A stretch of DNA of 26,803 nucleotides from the NCBI GenBank assembly GCA_003427395.1, contig BFEA01000301.1, forward strand, positions 615,948 through 642,750, given 5' to 3'. Under the pieces are notes generated by a model that saw nothing but the letters and a program-made list of their open reading frames with translations, had not been told where the DNA came from and ran no database searches. The stretch comes from Chara braunii (Eukaryota > Streptophyta > Charophyceae > Charales > Characeae). Positions 9,824 through 18,827 of the stretch are shown here, one piece after another. Every line of letters begins with the position of its first letter. The first letter of the stretch is position 1. Made by a program: the position numbers and the translations under genes.

Positions 9824-10823
9824 GAGGGCCCTACTGCAGATGTGCCCGCCCTAAGTGAAGGCGGGCCTAACAAATCACGAGAGGCCCTCAGCTGTCAATT
9901 TCGTCTTTGCGGGTCCAAGTAGTTTCGACGCGCGAGTTGGTTGAGGGAAACAGGCCGCGCAGCAGCACATTCCACGGCCTTCTGGGCCTTTCCAAGAATG
10001 CAGACCCTGGGCGAGAATCGCAGCCTCATACACCGGCAGTTGTGAGGCCCAACCGAAAGAGGAGCAGTGGCTGCAACACAAGCGCAGCATCCTAGGGCCT
10101 ACCGGAAGCTTTTGGGCCCGGGCCAGTCCAGCCAGGCTGCGAAGGCAGGAGGCTTTTTCCATATAGGAAAGAGCTCGCCACCGACAGCCTCATTCAGGCA
10201 CTCGCATGCTAGCGACAGCGCTGCTGGAGCGGACGCTCGTGGGCTGCTGCTGGCGCTGAGAGGCGAGGTGCTAGCACGTGCGGTCGTGCAGGGAGCAGGG
10301 CGCTGCTGAGGGCAGCGCCATAGTCCAGCCTCCATAGCTGGTTGGGCTTGGACTACAATGAGGCGCAGGGGTGGTCTTTGGGTGTATAAAGGGAAGACAT
10401 GGGAGTAAGATGAGGGAAAGAGAGAAGGATGATGATGATGATGATGTGAGAGCACATACCTGGTATTGGCGATGGTCTGGATGGGCGACATCTTCAAGTA
10501 CTTCTTGCATTGTCAATTAGTAGGCAGAGAGTAGCTGTGTAGATAGTAGGCTGGGCGCTGAGCGCCAAGTAGGAAGATAGGGCCTGGACACTCATGTTGG
10601 TGGTGGCAAGAGCAAGCTCTCATTGACATTGGTTTTCAGTGTTACGAATCTTCATTGGTGTTATATTGGTGCATTTATGCTTTCTGGACACTATGATACT
10701 ATCTGGCTTTCAATGTGATTGTGCAATCTGCTTATTGCCATCTCGCTATTGCTCCTTTTCTCGCTTTCAATGTGATTGTGCAATCTGCTTATTGTCATCT
10801 CGCTATTGCTCCTTTTCCTTGCA
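9794..10823 (+). repeat. 3' LTR of the gypsy element
   Basis: This 1030-bp copy matches 2120-3117. Differences include TATAAA at 10385-10390 instead of TATACA, loss of a 21-bp segment near 10504, a small 4-bp deletion near 9951, and a 57-bp tandem duplication near the right end. The length difference between the LTRs (+32 bp) is fully explained by these three indels. Confidence 0.95.
10706..10819 (+). repeat. 57-bp tandem duplication private to the 3' LTR
   Basis: Unit GCTTTCAATGTGATTGTGC... occurs at 10706-10762 and 10763-10819 with two or three differences. The 5' LTR holds a single copy (about 3056-3113). Confidence 0.9.
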
Positions 10824-10862
10824 AAGAGAGGGCTTTTGGGGGAAAAAAAGCGAAAGAGAGTG

Positions 10863-11165
10863 CCACTGTGATAGGCTGCCAACTTGACTTTGCGATTTTT
10901 TTTCATTTTTTTCACTTCCTCTTCTTCTTCTTCTTCTTCTTCTTCTCCCACCTCTCGGTCTCCATAGACTCCCTTCCTCACCACCACAGCCTTCGTCCTT
11001 TGACATGGCACTGTGTCAAGTTGTCAGCCTGACTTTGCAATTTTTTCTTTTTCTTCTTCTTCTTCCTTCCACCTCTCAGTCTCCATAGACTCCTTCGCTC
11101 ACCACCACAGCCTCCATCCTTTGACGTGGCATTGTGTCAGGCTGTCAGCCTGACTCTGCGATTCC
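10863..11165 (+). repeat. degenerate tandem repeats upstream of the hAT transposase
   Basis: Three copies of a unit start at GACTTTGCGATT (10886), GACTTTGCAATT (11031) and GACTCTGCGATT (11152), with spacings of 145 and 121 bp. Each complete unit contains a T/CTT-rich run, then CTCCATAGACTCC, CACCACCACAGCCT and CCTTTGAC[AG]TGGCA. They lie just 5' of the transposase start, so they may be part of its promoter or of a subterminal repeat region. Transposon ends are not identified. Confidence 0.8.
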
Positions 11166-11230
11166 TTTTCTTTTTTTCACATCAAGCTCTCCCTCCTTCT
11201 TCCCCTCTTCGTTCGAGAACCTTGTGCAAG

Positions 11231-11530
11231 ATGGCATCTTCAAGCGGGGCAGACACTTCGAGGGGGAAGGAGGTGGCAGGTTCGGACGATAGAGCCACGC
11301 GCGTGAAGAAACCATTTCAGCCACAGCCTGAGGCAAGGCAGTTGCAGCTGCAGGCGACGAAGGTGGCATTCAAGTGGGTGACGCAGGGGCAGATGGTCCC
11401 GCAATTGTCGAAGGGGCAGTATAGAGTGAAGTGCAATCTGTGCGCCGCAGATTGGGTCGCGTCATACACGCGTGTGTGGTCACACCACACTGAAAACTAA
11501 TCCATGCCCCGCGCGTTATCCGGAGATGCT
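11231..11530 (+). pseudogene. BED-type zinc finger of the hAT transposase
   Basis: After a low-complexity N-terminus, YRVKCNLCAADWVASYTRVW gives C68-x2-C71 and two aromatic positions, followed by His85/His86. A one-base shift near 11490 moves the frame so that NPCPARYPEMLHTL continues the domain, supplying the Cys expected after the His. BED fingers bind transposon ends or promoters. The frame without the shift stops at 11498-11500. Confidence 0.75.
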
Positions 11531-11986
11531 TCACACCCTTGCTGCGAAGGGGCATGCGATTGACTGCAAGAAGACGTTGCGGCTCATCACAAGGGAACAC
11601 ATTGGATGAGTTCATAGTGCCACCGACAGCACGGCGGAGCAGAACAACGCCGACCGCGGATGTTAATGAAGAGGCAAGAGAGGGTGTTGTGGAAGACGGT
11701 GGTGGAATGTCGTGGACGTCTGCACACGGATCCACGCGTGCCAGAAATCCAGGAAGTTTACACAAGCATCGATCAAAAGGTGGGCAACGAACAACTCGCA
11801 ACAAAGATTGGATGCGGCATGGGGGATGCACCTGTTTTGACACGGCGCCCTATTCAACTATGCGAGGACGAAAGAGACACAAGAGCTGCATGATTTGTAC
11901 CTTGAGTTGGGGGAGAAGAAGCAGTGGGTGAAGATGCTCCCTTGGAGGTCATGCGAACTGTTGTTTTGGGCATCATCTAGAACAAG

Positions 11987-13540
11987 GTGCAAGAAGACAT
12001 GCATCCGCTGAAAACGAAGTGGGACAACACAGGTTGCACGCTCCTCACTGATGGCTGCACAGATCGAAGGTACAGACGTGTGATGAACTTCATCGGGGCC
12101 GGAGAAAGCGGTGCAATCCTTTTAAAGGTTGTGGATGTGTCGAAGAAGAAGAAGACCGCAGCCGCTTTGGCAATGATGTGGGAGCAGATGATCAGAGACA
12201 TTGGGGTGCAACGGGTTAGTGCAATCTGCACAGACAATGCGGAAGTCAACAAGCAAGCTGCGCGAATCCTGCGAAGGCGTACAGATCGTGACATATCAAG
12301 CATTCCATGGGTGTCGTGCACAGCTCACTGCTTGAACTTGTTGATGAAGGATATCTGCGAGCTGGACTGGGTGAAGGAAGTGGTGCAGCGCATGAAGATG
12401 ATGGTCAAGTTCATAAGGAAACACCATATCACCGCCAGCCTTTACATGAGGTGCTTAGAACTTTCCAGGGAGCTGACCTTGATTTTGCCCACTGAGGTCC
12501 GGTTTGCTTCCGCATACATGATGATGTTCCGGATTTGCGGAACGAGGTGTGTGCTTGAGGAGATGATGGACGAAGGGTGGAGGTAATTGAGATGGAGCAC
12601 AAGGAAAGATCGGGACAAGTCTGACCTGACGTACCAGACTATTACTACGCCTGAGTGGTGGAAGAGGATGCGCACAATTTTGGATGTGTTGGAGCCGACA
12701 TACGAATTATTAAGGAAGATGGACCGCAACGGCACAACCCCCCCAAACCTTTGGCACTTCGACGAAGGGTTGGGCAAGCGTCTGAAGAGACTTAGGCATT
12801 TGACCGATGACCAGCAGCAGGCGATCATGAAGGCAGTCGACCAGCGCACGAAGATGATGAGGCAGCCTGTTCATACAACAAACTTTCTCCTTGACCCAAG
12901 GAGGAGAGACAACAAGTGTTTGATGGACATGCACTCCCCGCTAGTCCAAAACACCCTCACGTTCTTCTTATCACAGTGCAAAGAGGAGGCTACTTGGGGG
13001 TGCAAGGAGGAGCTAGATCTGTGGGCAGGCTTGCAAGCTTTCCACAAGGAGCCAACTAAAGACATGTTGGTAAAGGATCCAGTGATAGGGAAAGTGGTGG
13101 AGGAGAGCTTGTGGACTGACTTCGCGAAGTTCAACAGCTCCTTTGCTCAAATGACAGCTTCCGAATTGTGGAACCTCCATGGGGCCTCTCATAAGAAGTT
13201 GCGAGACATTGCCATGACGATGACAACGATGTGGAGCACTGTGACCCCTTGTGAGAGGAACTGGTCCTCTCTCGATCTTGTCCACGACAAGAGGAGGGGT
13301 CCGTTGTCGCCTGACAGCCTCGCCAAGTTAGTGTACATCCACTGGAATCTTCAGCTGCAGGACATCAAGAAGAAGAAGAGCACGAAAAGCCTGGCAAGGT
13401 ACTTGGACATGTGGAATGCATTCTTTAACGATGTGGAGGCACCAACACTGAATGATCCTGCGGTGTTGCCCAAGGCTGCAACTCCAGCAGACTTTAGTGA
13501 TGACGAAGTAGCCCGCCAGGCAAATCTAAAGAAGATCCCA
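11987..13540 (+). pseudogene. hAT catalytic core and dimerisation domain (single frame, one internal stop)
   Basis: The same reading frame is open from before 11987 to 13540 except for the TAA at 12584-12586, which interrupts a stretch otherwise typical of the family (MMDEGWR, stop, LRWSTRKDRDKSDLTYQ). It carries the first two acidic core positions (12050, 12233), the C-x2-H motif and, from about 13180, the dimerisation segment ending KLVYIHWNLQL. One point change would account for the TAA. Confidence 0.85.
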
Positions 13541-14601
13541 TGAGCTAGAGTCATGAAGCCTCATGCGGTTAATGGATTAAGCTCCTCGGACAGCATTGAT
13601 GATGGGGAGGACCTCATTTGGAGAGGCAAAGGCAAAAACAAAAAGGTTGTCGAAGTTGTTGATGGTGGTAAAGGCAAGGTGCAGATTGGTGTGGACGACA
13701 AGGAAGAGGATATTGAGGAGAGCGAGGAAGATGACGAGAACTTTACGTTGCGGTCGCCAAGAGCAAGCGACGTGTCCAGCAACGACAACGAACTGGATGA
13801 CGACCTCACACGTAACGTGGAGCGGGGTGACCATGATAGTGACTTGGAGTTCTTGCGGCCTCGGGGGATGGACTTCAACGTATGCGTCGAAGTGGACAAG
13901 GACTTCGATGACGACGCTGAGAGAGCGAGGGCGCAGTCCCTTGCTCATCGTGATCGCGCCCTCGTGGAACAACGGATTCGAGAGGAAACAGCAAAACGAA
14001 GTGTTGTCCCCCCTCCGAGGAAGATGAACGATACAACGATGGGAACGGGCGGATGCCTACCAGCGGAGGGGGTTCAGCAGCAGCAGCAAATGGAAGGCAT
14101 ATGGATGTGTTGCGGCAACAGCAGTATCAGCCACAGAACAGAGGACTGCAGTGGCAGCAGGAGCAGCAGCAAGAGGATGGGCAGCAACAACAGCAGCAAC
14201 AACAACAACAAGGACTAGGGCAGCAACAACAGCAACAAGAGGGACTGCATCCGCAACAGCAGCAGCACAAGGATGGAGTGCAGCAGCAGCAAAAGCAAGA
14301 GCAGGATGGACCGCAGCAGCATCAGCAGCAAGAGCACGATGGTCTGCAGAAGCAACGAGAGCACAATCCGCTGCAGCAGCAGCAAAAAGAAAACGGGAGT
14401 GCAACAGGATTTGCTCGAGTGTACACCAGGCGGCCACCAGTGCCCGAAACAGCAGCCGTCCCGGGTGTGGTTCAAACCCTTCCTTTCCCTGCGCAGGTCG
14501 AGGGTGTGCAGCACGAGAACTTGGACGTGAGTCTGGCAGGAAGGAAGAAGAAGGAGCAGCCTGACACCGGTGTTACATGCACAGATATGCCATGTACGTA
14601 A
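13541..14601 (+). pseudogene. acidic and poly-glutamine C-terminal extension of the hAT gene
   Basis: Beyond the TGA at 13541 the same frame continues (ARVMKPHAVNGLSSSDS...) into an Asp/Glu-rich segment of about 100 residues (EEDIEESEEDDENF, DLEFLRPRGMDFNV). After a frame change near 14053 it becomes a Gln-rich tail encoded by CAG/CAA triplets (14071-14400), ending at TAA 14599-14601. hAT transposases usually end soon after the dimerisation domain, so this may be a fused host-derived or low-complexity extension. The opposite-strand open frames here are artefacts of the triplet repeat. Confidence 0.6.
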
Positions 14602-15431
14602 TAACCGAGGATCTGCAATGTGATGAAAAGGACAAAATGGACAATGCAGTGCGAGTAGAATCTCGACAGACAATGTGCATTCTCATACAGACAAAAGGTG
14701 CTGAATAGCGCAGGGAAGAAACAGAATGCGGAACAGAATGCTATAGTAGTACTAACTAGCCCAATCAATGTTTGAACTCAGACTAAACATGCATGATATC
14801 CATCACCAAGTGTGAAGGAGCCTGGCGCTGTACACAGGAAGAAAGCGCCAGGTCCAGACATACACAGACGAAGAGATAAGGATCAGACGAAAGGAGGGAG
14901 AAGGATGGGAATGTCGTTAACACCAAGTCTTGGTCACCAATCCCAAATAGTCCCTCGTTGCCATGTCTGAACTTCCAAAAGTCGAGTCTGGATCAAATGT
15001 CACCAAGCTCTGTATCGCTTCTCTCATAGTCTGCAGATGCAGTGAAGTCAGAAGTTGAGAGGGAGTGAAGAGATGGTGGACTGAGAAGAGGAAGAAGAAG
15101 AACTCTCTCTCTTTCTCTGTTACGAACCAGATACTAACCTGTGATGTTGGCGTTGTGCCGCAGGTACCTCGAAGACGAAGCTGGAGCAACGGCGCTGCAG
15201 GTAGGTACCTCTGACCTCCGCCCAAGCTCTCTCTCTCTCTCTCTCTAGTACTACCTAGCTATGGCGCCCAGCGCTGGAGACTACAGCTACCTACTGCGCC
15301 CAGCGCTGAAGACTACAAGCTAACGCTACTACTACTCCATTGCAGTGCTCCCTCCAGAGTGCTGCTCCTGAATCCAGAAGACTACAACTCCTGAATGAAT
15401 CGTGAAGTGCCTGGGGGGGTACCTATATACT
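14602..15431. other. intergenic or intron sequence with hairpin and CT repeats
   Basis: I see no supportable gene. A 9-bp perfect stem (CCTGGCGCT 14821-14829, AGCGCCAGG 14844-14852) is present. Positions 15224-15246 are a (CT)n run. A 30-bp unit with CGCCCAGCGCTGRAGACTAC is duplicated near 15266-15320. Read on the minus strand, 14917-15260 loosely resembles the layout of 23690-24070. Confidence 0.5.
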
Positions 15432-15733
15432 TCCACGGCCTGCCTCCTACGGGCCAGCCAGGCCGAGGAGGCTGCTCTTGCCAATCCACGGCCTGCCTCC
15501 TGACTGCCTGAAGGGCCAGCCAGGCCGAGGAGGCTGCTCTTGCCAATCCACGGCCTGCCTCCTGACTGCCTGAAGGGCCAGCCAGGCCGAGGAGGCTGCT
15601 CTTGCTAATCCACGGCCTGCCTCCCGACTGCCTGAAGGGCCAGCCAGGCCGAGGAGGCTGCTCTTGCCAATGCACGGCCTGCCTCCTGACTGCCTGAAGT
15701 GTCAGCCAGGCCGAGGAGGCTGCTCTTGCCAAT
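15432..15733. repeat. 62-bp minisatellite, five copies
   Basis: The unit (CCACGGCCTGCCTCCTGACT..., ending GCTCTTGCCAAT) occurs at 15432-15485 (54 bp, internally shortened), 15486-15547, 15548-15609, 15610-15671 and 15672-15733. Units are nearly identical. The period is not a multiple of three, so the minus-strand repetitive peptides across it are not a real protein. There are no unique spacers, so it is not CRISPR-like. Confidence 0.95.
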
Positions 15734-16165
15734 GCCGAAGTGTGTCAGGAGCTGGCGCTGCAGCATCTGCTGAGGCTGGCGTGGATACAGGCTAAGAATA
15801 GCCTGTTCCAAAAACCCTGGTTTGGTGCCTGAGTTTCAGGGCCGGTCGTTCTGGTGAACGACCGAAAATAGCCCTTCGTTTCAGGCTAANAAGGCTCTTG
15901 CCATTTTTAGTTTGAAACGACACGGGGACTGTAGGCCCCTGTTTTCAGGCTGAATTCTAGGCTTTTTGGCTGAAGGGCGCAGGGCCTGGAAAATGGCCTG
16001 CATGTGCAGGCGCAGCATGTAACACCGGTCTAAAAGTGGAAAGGAAAAGGGGGCGCCCGCGGGAGTACCCACTGCAGCCAGCTGCATCAACATGCGCTCG
16101 GACCGGCGAGGATGGTGGTGAAGGGGGTTAGGTGGAAGAGCATGTCGCTCGGGTGAGGAAGGTGC
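15734..16165. other. hairpin-rich stretch, one ambiguous base
   Basis: Two perfect hairpins: CAGGCTA 15788-15794 with TAGCCTG 15799-15805, and CGGTCGTTC 15843-15851 with GAACGACCG 15856-15864 (4-nt loops). TTCAGGCT recurs near 15880 and 15945. Base 15890 is N. No coding evidence. Confidence 0.7.
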
Positions 16166-16312
16166 ATGGGGGCCGGTGTGCAGACACACCTGTCAAAGCG
16201 GCCGAAGAGGAAGGTGGCAAGGAAGGCGAGGATCGTGGAAGATGATCCAACGGATGCAAAAGAAAGCAGCAATGAGAGTGATGAAGATGGTCAGGAATGC
16301 GACTGGGAATAG
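16166..16312 (+). CDS. small candidate ORF or exon remnant, basic then acidic
   Basis: ATG 16166 opens 48 codons to TAG 16310-16312. It has a dense basic block (KRPKRKVARKAR, NLS-like) followed by an acidic block (EDDPTDAKESSNESDEDG). This organisation is common in nuclear proteins, but the frame is short and there is no family match or clear splice context. It could be chance or the remnant of a larger gene. Confidence 0.2.
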   Translation: MGAGVQTHLSKRPKRKVARKARIVEDDPTDAKESSNESDEDGQECDWE

Positions 16313-16640
16313 GGCTCAGCGGGCGAGGAAGCTGGAAGGCCCCACACTTGCACCGGTTTGAGGGCTGATGATGTTCAATGGTCATAGTCGAAGTGTCGGA
16401 AGTGGTGATTTTTCGCACAGTCCTTGGGTTTTCCAAGGCAATCAATGTTGTGCCTCTTCCTTCTTGTACTTCTTCTTCTTCTTCTTTTTCTTTTGTTATG
16501 ACTGTTAGGCTGTTAACATGTTTGTCAATGCAGGCTCAAGATCTCTAAGTCCGTGCAACATACTCTGTGAAACTGTCGGCTGCACTTTTCCACTTACATT
16601 GTTTTCAGGTTGCGATTCTTTACAACATTGCTTGCATGGC
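16313..16640. other. non-coding stretch
   Basis: I see nothing coding here. A CTT/TTC-rich run lies at 16458-16492, and AT-rich sequence follows up to the repeat cluster that starts near 16640. Confidence 0.5.
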
Positions 16641-16641
16641 T

Positions 16642-16928
16642 GCTTGGAATCACGGGGAGAAGCAGACTGAGCCTGAGTGCGCACTCAAACTGAGTCTGTG
16701 TGTTGAGTCGACACTCATACCGAGTCTGGTGCTGGAGACCAGCGGGACAGAGTTGCTCAGAGTTTGCTGCTTGAAATCATGGGGACCAGCAGACTGAGTC
16801 TGAGTGCGGACTCGAACTTAAGTTTGAGTCCACACTCAAACTCAGTCTGCTGATCCCCCTGATTTCAAGCAGCAAACTTTGAGCAACTCTGTCCCGCTGG
16901 TCTCCAGCAGCAGACTCGATATGAGACT
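16642..16928. repeat. large palindrome with 99-bp core arms
   Basis: Arms 16721-16819 and 16820-16918 are reverse complements of each other with no central spacer (centre CTTAAG at 16817-16822) and substitutions only. Weaker pairing extends to about 16711 and 16928. The motif TGAGTCTGAGTGCGGACTC of the left arm is also directly repeated further left (about 16642-16703, with GACTGAGCCTGAGTGCGCAC). This could be a fold-back element or the relic of a hairpin-mediated duplication. Confidence 0.85.
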
Positions 16929-16976
16929 TTATTTCCCGCTGGTCTCCAGCAGCAGACTCGATATGAGACTTTATTT
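16893..16976. repeat. 42-bp tandem duplication at the palindrome edge
   Basis: CCCGCTGGTCTCCAGCAGCA... ending GAGACTTTATTT occurs at 16893-16934 and 16935-16976, almost identical. The first copy includes the outer end of the right palindrome arm. Confidence 0.9.
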
Positions 16977-17540
16977 TCAGAACGCTGTTGGAAATCAGGG
17001 GATTCTTATTTGCTGCTTGTGAGTGCTCAACCTGCTTTACTTTTGCGAGTGTAAGGGGGACGCAGAAGCTGCTGTGTCAGCCTATCTTACAGCAGCTGGT
17101 GCATGCTACCAGCAGCAGCTGCTCAAGCACAGGTGGGACACAGCAGCTGCTGAATCCCCGGTCCTGCTAAACGGACAACCCATAATCCACCCCTCTCCTG
17201 CACCCCCTACCCTCACCCTCCTCTCCCCGCCCCTGCCCCCAAAACACATGCATAGAAATTAGAAACGAGACCGGATATCGGCAGTACTTGGGAAGCGCAG
17301 ACAGGCACGGAAGTCAAAAATAAAATTAAAAAATGCAGCGTTTTTTTTGCCTCCCCGGGGTACCCCAGGCGTGGTCCCCCCCCGGGCAAGCGGGCGCCCC
17401 GGGAAAGGTAGATAAGAAGCCCATAAATGAAACATTGGTAACGAGCGAGAATCAACCATCTACTCCATGGAGACTACGAATACAAGAGGAAAATAGTGGT
17501 GTATGACAAAGAAGAGAGAATATCAAGATGTAAGCTGACA

Positions 17541-17572
<32 letters not shown>

Positions 17573-17635
17573 GAGGCAACGGCTGAAACTTCACAAGGGG
17601 GAGGATAATATATACTGCAACGACCTCATTATCAC
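16977..17635. other. probable intron or repeat sequence
   Basis: A 12-bp inverted repeat pairs AGCTGCTGTGTC (17067-17078) with GACACAGCAGCT (17137-17148). Positions 17350-17405 are extremely GC-rich with CCCCGGGG-type palindromes. An (AC)14 microsatellite lies at 17541-17568. If the minus-strand C2 exon is real, this would be the start of its downstream intron. Confidence 0.5.
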
Positions 17636-17908
17636 CTTGGTCTTCCGCGTCAGATGCCCAGAACTTAGCTCCACAAACATGCCCTCTGGAGCTGTTTGAG
17701 TACCATTCACAACCATCATCATGACCATTTCATTGCTCCTGTCCAGGGTCCTCTGCAAAGGGCTTTGGCGAAGGTTCTTAGCAGAAACAATGGTGACCAC
17801 CAACATTCCTGCAACTGCCTTCTTCTTGAGATTGATGGGCGACAGTGGAATTAATCTACGTCTTGGCTCCACCATTGTTCGCATTAGAATCTCCTTTAAC
17901 AGCATTTC
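17636..17908 (-). CDS. exon of a C2-domain protein, plant SMP/C2 (NTMC2T5-like) type
   Basis: Minus strand 17908 to 17636 is 273 nt, 91 codons, phase 0 at both ends. It opens after CATCTGCAG and closes before GTGATA, both acceptable splice borders. It reads EMLLKEILMRTMVEPRRRL, then a Lys-rich link and AGMLVVTIVSAKNL, then TAPEGMFVELSSGHLTRKTK. The VEPRRR...LKKKAV-G--VTV-SA-NL pattern followed by FVEL...LTRKT is what I recall for plant proteins with an SMP lipid-transfer domain followed by C2 domains (NTMC2T5 type), which act at membrane contact sites. The C2 start lacks an obvious Asp cluster for calcium. Upstream SMP exons would lie beyond 17908 and further C2 exons below 17636. I did not find them in the window, so the introns must be long and TE-filled, or the gene is fragmentary. 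Confidence 0.6.
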
Positions 17909-18180
17909 CTGCAGATGTATACCACATGGCACATGGCACAGTGCAATTATACAAGGCTCATGTGTCAAGACTGATTCTGACAAACCTTAAACATGCATAA
18001 GTTGGACCGGAATGGACTCCTCTCATGGCAAAAGAGTTGCTGAGCTTGCAAATCTAATCATGTATGATGTAAATTTCGTTCAATAGAAACTGACCCCAAT
18101 TCTTTTCAATGAAATTCTCGGACTTGCACATTCACTAATGTTCATCTTTCAGTGGTCATACAGACTGCAGAGTCCTGCTA
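17909..18180. other. non-coding, probable intron of the minus-strand gene
   Basis: Directly upstream (minus sense) of the C2 exon. The acceptor region is at 17909-17940. No other exon-like segment was recognised. Confidence 0.4.
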
Positions 18181-18298
18181 CAATCGGATGAACATATGCA
18201 ATAAGACAGACGCTTGGAGCAAGGGGGAAGGTTGAGTAAACAATGAACAAGCCATCACCGGAAACAATAACCGAGTACGCACAGATCAGCGGCCATAC
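18181..18298. repeat. interspersed repeat copy A, diverged empty-site paralog of the outer TIR element
   Basis: The sequence AGCAAGGGGGAAGGTTGAGTAAACAATGAAC and its flanks align at about 70 percent by eye with the two flanks of the element at 19742-21158 joined across one target copy (19683-19741 plus 21167-21211). GAGTAAAC here corresponds to the duplicated target GAGGAAAC there, and ATCAGC follows at a similar distance in both. Confidence 0.55.
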
Positions 18299-18330
18299 AA
18301 ACGATGAAAGAACAGTATCAACCGTACACC

Positions 18331-18421
18331 TTCGTGCGCGGAATTGCGCACGCATTGCGCACCGCGTGCAGCGCACTGAAGCACAGTGCACTGGAAAAAT
18401 TGGGTCCAAAAAAAAAAAAAA
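18331..18421. repeat. GTGCGCA-type GC-rich array followed by a poly(A) run
   Basis: Repeated short palindromic words (GTGCGC, TTGCGCAC, GCGCAC, CAGTGCAC) at 18334-18392 are followed by A14 at 18408-18421 and GGGGG. The mirrored arrangement (T18, then the same words) occurs at 19482-19618. Confidence 0.6.
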
Positions 18422-18827
18422 GGGGGTTTGTCATTCCTTAGGGCCCCCAACTCGGCAAAAATGTTGAACTCACCGTGCGAGCTCCGAAACTGGCCGCGCC
18501 CCCAGCCCGAATCTTTTTTTGGGCAAGGGCTGCTAAATTCTGATTTCAGCAGGCCCTGCCCCCAAAAGTTTCAAAGTGGCAAAGCATAAAATAGGGCTCA
18601 TTCCAACTTTTTTTTAGGAGGGTAATGGAAACTGGCCTTCCCCCTCCCTTCTGCAAATCCCACACAGTGGTGGGTTAGGTTCGCAAGAAGGGGGTAGACG
18701 CCTAATAACGACCTGGCCCGCGAAGCTTCGCAGAAGTCACAAGTTGCATTTTCCACGGGCAGCCGACCACCAATATATGCTGAAGATTGGCGTTCAGGTC
18801 TGCATATCGTTAGTTACGGGTTAGGAC
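18422..18827. other. non-coding stretch between GC array and tandem repeat
   Basis: I see no gene. The sequence is rich in CCCC and TTTT words, such as GGGCAAGGGCTGCTAAATT near 18520, and may be the interior of a decayed element. Confidence 0.4.

Larger units (their letters stand above)
2120..10823 (+). mobile_element. Ty3/gypsy LTR retrotransposon, chromodomain (chromovirus) class, inactive
   Basis: This is an 8.7-kb element with all structural landmarks: 5' LTR 2120-3117, PBS 3121-3132, gag, protease, RT, RNase H and integrase in that order, a 16-nt polypurine tract at 9778-9793, and 3' LTR 9794-10823. Both LTRs begin TG and end CA. AAGA flanks the element on both sides (2116-2119 and 10824-10827). 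A 5-bp AAAGA duplication also fits if the 3' LTR ends one base earlier. RT before integrase is the Ty3/gypsy order, and the chromodomain-like C-terminus of integrase places it with chromoviruses. The LTRs differ at roughly one base in twenty by eye, and pol carries many stops, frameshifts and deletions, so it is an old, non-autonomous copy. Confidence 0.95.
11231..14601 (+). pseudogene. hAT-superfamily transposase gene, inactivated
   Basis: hAT transposases excise and reinsert DNA transposons through an RNase H-fold DDE core. I start at ATG 11231 (MASSSGADTSRGKE). The order is BED-type finger (11231-11530), linker, catalytic core with LLTDGCTD (Asp at 12050) and ICTDNAE (Asp at 12233), the family motif SCTAHCLNLL (near 12315), and the C-terminal dimerisation domain (ERNWSSLDLVHDKR, from 13253). 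This is the DUF659 plus hAT-dimerisation arrangement. Breaks: frame change near 11490, TGA near 11606, further frame changes between 11610 and 11990, TAG near 11970, TAA at 12584-12586 inside an otherwise continuous frame, TGA at 13541-13543, and a frame change near 14053. The last part is an acidic and poly-Gln tail. I could not find terminal inverted repeats or an 8-bp duplication. Confidence 0.85.

Noticed and set aside
11003-14590. CATGGCA words flanking the hAT gene as possible termini of the CATGG family
   Set aside because: CATGGCAC near 11004 and TGCCATG near 14589 are not flanked by any 8-bp duplication and one lies inside a tandem repeat.
14057-14673. Ala-rich and Leu-rich frames opposite or overlapping the Gln tract
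   Set aside because: They are other-frame readings of CAG/CAA triplets.
15382-15732. Minus-strand ORF with repeated Trp/Pro/Gly peptide
   Set aside because: It only spans the 62-bp minisatellite; the period is not a multiple of three, so the peptide is in shifting frames.
15432-15733. CRISPR-like array
   Set aside because: Units are contiguous with no unique spacers, in a eukaryotic context.
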